Shown in pieces: positions 46,302 through 48,500 of a DNA stretch of 48,500 nucleotides. Source of the stretch: Chloroflexota bacterium (GTDB lineage: Bacteria > Chloroflexota > UBA11872 > UBA12225). The notes under the pieces are model-generated. The model saw nothing but the letters and a program-made list of their open reading frames with translations. It was not told the origin of the DNA and ran no database searches. Each line of letters begins with the position of its first letter. Position 1 is the first letter of the stretch. The stretch covers positions 1-48,500 of the forward strand of contig SHXX01000008.1 in NCBI GenBank assembly GCA_009693165.1, in the 5' to 3' direction. Both the position numbers and the translations under genes were made by a program.

Positions 46302-48500
46302 TCATCCTCCCGAACCGCTCCGCGCGATCCGATCATTCCGCCTATTGAACCACGATATCCCCATGATCGGCACTCCGCATACCGCCCATGCGACCGCAAG
46401 GGTGGCAAATGGGAGGGCTTGATGCGCATACCGGCCCGGAAAGACCCAGGGGTTCGGCACGCCGGCCATGAACGCGTAGAACGGGAGAAGCGTCATCGCA
46501 ATCCCCCAAGGAATGATCCATCGTCCTGAAACCACTGAGAACGCCAGGCCAACCCAGAACAGCACAAGCAGCGCCGGTTGATCCGGAAACAGGATTTCCC
46601 GGAAGATCCTCTCGAAACCGGTTATGGAGTACTGAAGAAACTGCGTGGGCGTGTGGTAGCCGAAGAAGTACGTTATCGGTGAAATCAGCGGGCCAGCCGC
46701 CCAATTGGCAGCATATTCGGCCGCCGACGGAAATCCCGGCGTTCCCATGCGTTCGGGGAACTCAAGGTTCCGGTTTACGGACGCCCCGTACGTTCCCGGC
46801 CAGAATGGATCACCCTGCGTGGCCCAGTACCCGACGTACATCGGCGCCGCGAAACCCAACGCAAGCGCCGCGATCGGAACCCACGTCCGCCAACCCCAAC
46901 GAAACATCGCGGTGAAGGTCCCACCGACCATCGCCACAAGGACCACCATGTCAGCGCGGACGAGGATGACCCCCGCGCCAGCCAATCCTGCAAGGACAAT
47001 TCGCCACCACTCGATAGTTCGCCCGGCAAGTGGCCACCGGTCCCCGATGGGCTCCCGAAACCATTCGCGGAAGTCATCAGCACCTGGACGCCAGAGGTGC
47101 CCTGACGACACCACAAGCACAAGCACGAGAATGAAGCAGGTGACCAGTTCCTCGCGGAGCCCATGGATGGCATTCGACACGTGTGGCACATTGACCGCCA
47201 CGAGAAATCCGCCGACGACACCAACTAGTGGGTTGATCCGGCAAGCGCCTATCAGCACTGTCAGGAACGCCACTGCGCTACTGCACAGGATGGATACCAA
47301 CCTCGCGTGAAACGTCGAAAAGCCGAACGCCGAACCGAACCAGTGGATGACCGCGGGCCAAAGTGGTTCACGACCATTGTGACCGCCGGCATAGAAGACC
47401 GCCGCGAAACTCGCCTGGCGGTCATACCCTGCCTCACCAAGTTCCTTGAGTATCGATACCGTCCGGATCAGAGGCGAGAAGTTCACTTGCTTCTCGGCAA
47501 ACACTCGCGCAATCGCAAGGTAACCCTGCGCGTCCGGAAGGAGAAAGTCGGACCGGACACGGATCAGCGTCTCCCAACGGACCCCGAGTGAAATCATGAA
47601 AACAGACAACGCCCCAAAAATGATCAGCGACGATGGGGATGACACGTATTCCCGACGTCCACCTATTCGGACCAAAACCGCCAGCAGGCACAAGACCAGT
47701 GAAATGGCGGGAAACACGCGAAGCACAAGTTGAACTGTCGTGGTCAGGTCAATCTCCAGTGTGGTCGTCGGACGCACCAAACCGGGAAACAACTCTGCCA
47801 TCGCCTTCCCTGTGCCCCACCCTGTGTCGCACACGAACGCGATGGCGAGTACCAAGCCGGACGCAACAAGTGCCCCCCACCACGCAGATGCGGACCGTGG
47901 AAGCCAGCGACGCAACCCAACATAGGTCGCCAACGCAACCAAGCCACCCCACGGAACAACCGGGAACACCGGGTGGGGTGCAGTCATCGGATCAACAACC
48001 ACGCTGACCACCATCGACGGCAACACCAACATCGGTTCGGAAGCTGTGTTCGTCGCGCGGAACCGAAGAAGGTAATTCGAGGCGTTTCCGACAGATGGCG
48101 TCAGGTCAACCGGTTCACTGCCAACAACATCACCAATCGACCGGTCCGTGAAGACCGGCCAGTATGTCTGTCCGCGGTCGGTAGACACCTCGAGCGCGTT
48201 GGTGAAGACCGTCTCCGGGACTGAACCAACAACCTCACCCTTCTGTAGAAATCGTCGATTGTAGAAGTTTGCCTTGAGCAGCGCGATTGAGCGTGGCGGA
48301 CGGTCAAGCGTGAACGTGATAGCACCAGACGCACCCGGCTTGAGCATCAATCCCCGTTCACCAAGGTCATACCCCTCCAAACCCACAATCCGGGCATCAC
48401 TTATGGAGTAATTAAAGAATGAACTGTAAAGATTGTATTTCTGTGCATCCGGCGGGTCGTCACGAAACCATCCCTGCATCGCATCTGGGTAGAAGGCACC
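46302..48500 (-). CDS. GT-C-like membrane protein (5' end beyond window)
   Basis: At least 732 aa; the frame is open to the window end. The first ~175 visible residues form a beta-rich exported or lumenal domain (DLGERGLMLKPGASGAITFTLDRPPRSIALLKANFY, VFTNALEVSTDRGQTYWPVF). The rest has about 12 hydrophobic segments. The motif LLPDAQGYLAIARVFAE (around residue 325) and YAGGHNGREPLWPAVIHWF (around 375) are typical of ArnT/PMT-like GT-C transferases, in which an acidic residue in the first exported loop is catalytic. It is translationally coupled to the beta-sandwich gene that follows. The function is inferred; the sugar donor and acceptor are unknown. Confidence 0.7.
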   Translation of the reverse strand, partial: GAFYPDAMQGWFRDDPPDAQKYNLYSSFFNYSISDARIVGLEGYDLGERGLMLKPGASGAITFTLDRPPRSIALLKANFYNRRFLQKGEVVGSVPETVFTNALEVSTDRGQTYWPVFTDRSIGDVVGSEPVDLTPSVGNASNYLLRFRATNTASEPMLVLPSMVVSVVVDPMTAPHPVFPVVPWGGLVALATYVGLRRWLPRSASAWWGALVASGLVLAIAFVCDTGWGTGKAMAELFPGLVRPTTTLEIDLTTTVQLVLRVFPAISLVLCLLAVLVRIGGRREYVSSPSSLIIFGALSVFMISLGVRWETLIRVRSDFLLPDAQGYLAIARVFAEKQVNFSPLIRTVSILKELGEAGYDRQASFAAVFYAGGHNGREPLWPAVIHWFGSAFGFSTFHARLVSILCSSAVAFLTVLIGACRINPLVGVVGGFLVAVNVPHVSNAIHGLREELVTCFILVLVLVVSSGHLWRPGADDFREWFREPIGDRWPLAGRTIEWWRIVLAGLAGAGVILVRADMVVLVAMVGGTFTAMFRWGWRTWVPIAALALGFAAPMYVGYWATQGDPFWPGTYGASVNRNLEFPERMGTPGFPSAAEYAANWAAGPLISPITYFFGYHTPTQFLQYSITGFERIFREILFPDQPALLVLFWVGLAFSVVSGRWIIPWGIAMTLLPFYAFMAGVPNPWVFPGRYAHQALPFATLAVAWAVCGVPIMGISWFNRRNDRIARSGSGG

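Overview
This 48.5 kb window of GC-rich chromosomal DNA looks like a member of the Chloroflexota, probably near the Thermomicrobia and relatives. That is an inference from gene content (mre/rodA rod-shape operon, an Arg-type EF-P next to an accB-like gene, a baseplate-J-like membrane protein beside ruvX, CehA/McbA and DUF6807 genes) and from the 16S text. No database search was run. I see no phage, IS element, CRISPR array or plasmid function. Apart from one degenerate biotin domain, the genes look intact.

Layout. 1-6.4 kb (minus): the cell-shape operon mreB-mreC-mreD-PBP2-rodA, perhaps followed by a gene cut by the window edge. 6.5-11.4 kb: a MocA-like nucleotidyltransferase (minus), two plus-strand GT2 genes (the second a fusion of two different GT2 enzymes) and a convergent GT9 heptosyltransferase-like gene. 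11.4-20 kb (minus): a long co-directional run with a PilM/FtsA-like ATPase, a baseplate-J-like membrane protein, ruvX, mltG, a Xaa-Pro peptidase, efp and a BCCP-like gene that has lost its biotinylation lysine. 20-25.4 kb: alaS (minus) and clpC (plus) diverge from a short region with a good promoter and an HspR-type (HAIR) inverted repeat. 25.4-28.2 kb (plus): a small unknown protein and two GT4 glycosyltransferases. 28.2-32.6 kb (minus): a compact run of sugar-isomerase-like, DUF6807 and CehA/McbA hydrolase genes, perhaps catabolic. 32.7-33.4 kb: a stand-alone Lon N-terminal-domain protein. 33.4-39.1 kb (minus): an rRNA operon, 16S-23S, with no tRNA in its spacer and no 5S gene after the 23S. 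A terminator and then tRNA-Leu(UAG) follow. Its promoter overlaps the stop codon of an upstream clan GH-A glycoside hydrolase.

40.5-48.5 kb: the least familiar region. It holds two tandem copies (plus strand) of a two-gene cassette, each a ~510-530 aa polytopic GT-C-like membrane protein translationally coupled through a GTGA overlap to a ~250 aa membrane-anchored protein with an exported, cysteine-containing domain. A third pair of similar architecture, but not obviously homologous, faces them on the minus strand and runs off the window. With the GT2, GT4 and GT9 genes this suggests a cell with considerable surface-glycan chemistry. The cassettes are my best candidate for an undescribed system.

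Other points of interest are a 16S gene with six mismatches to the classical EUB338 target, the lysine-less BCCP beside efp, the HAIR site in front of clpC, and an rRNA processing stem of 19 perfect base pairs.
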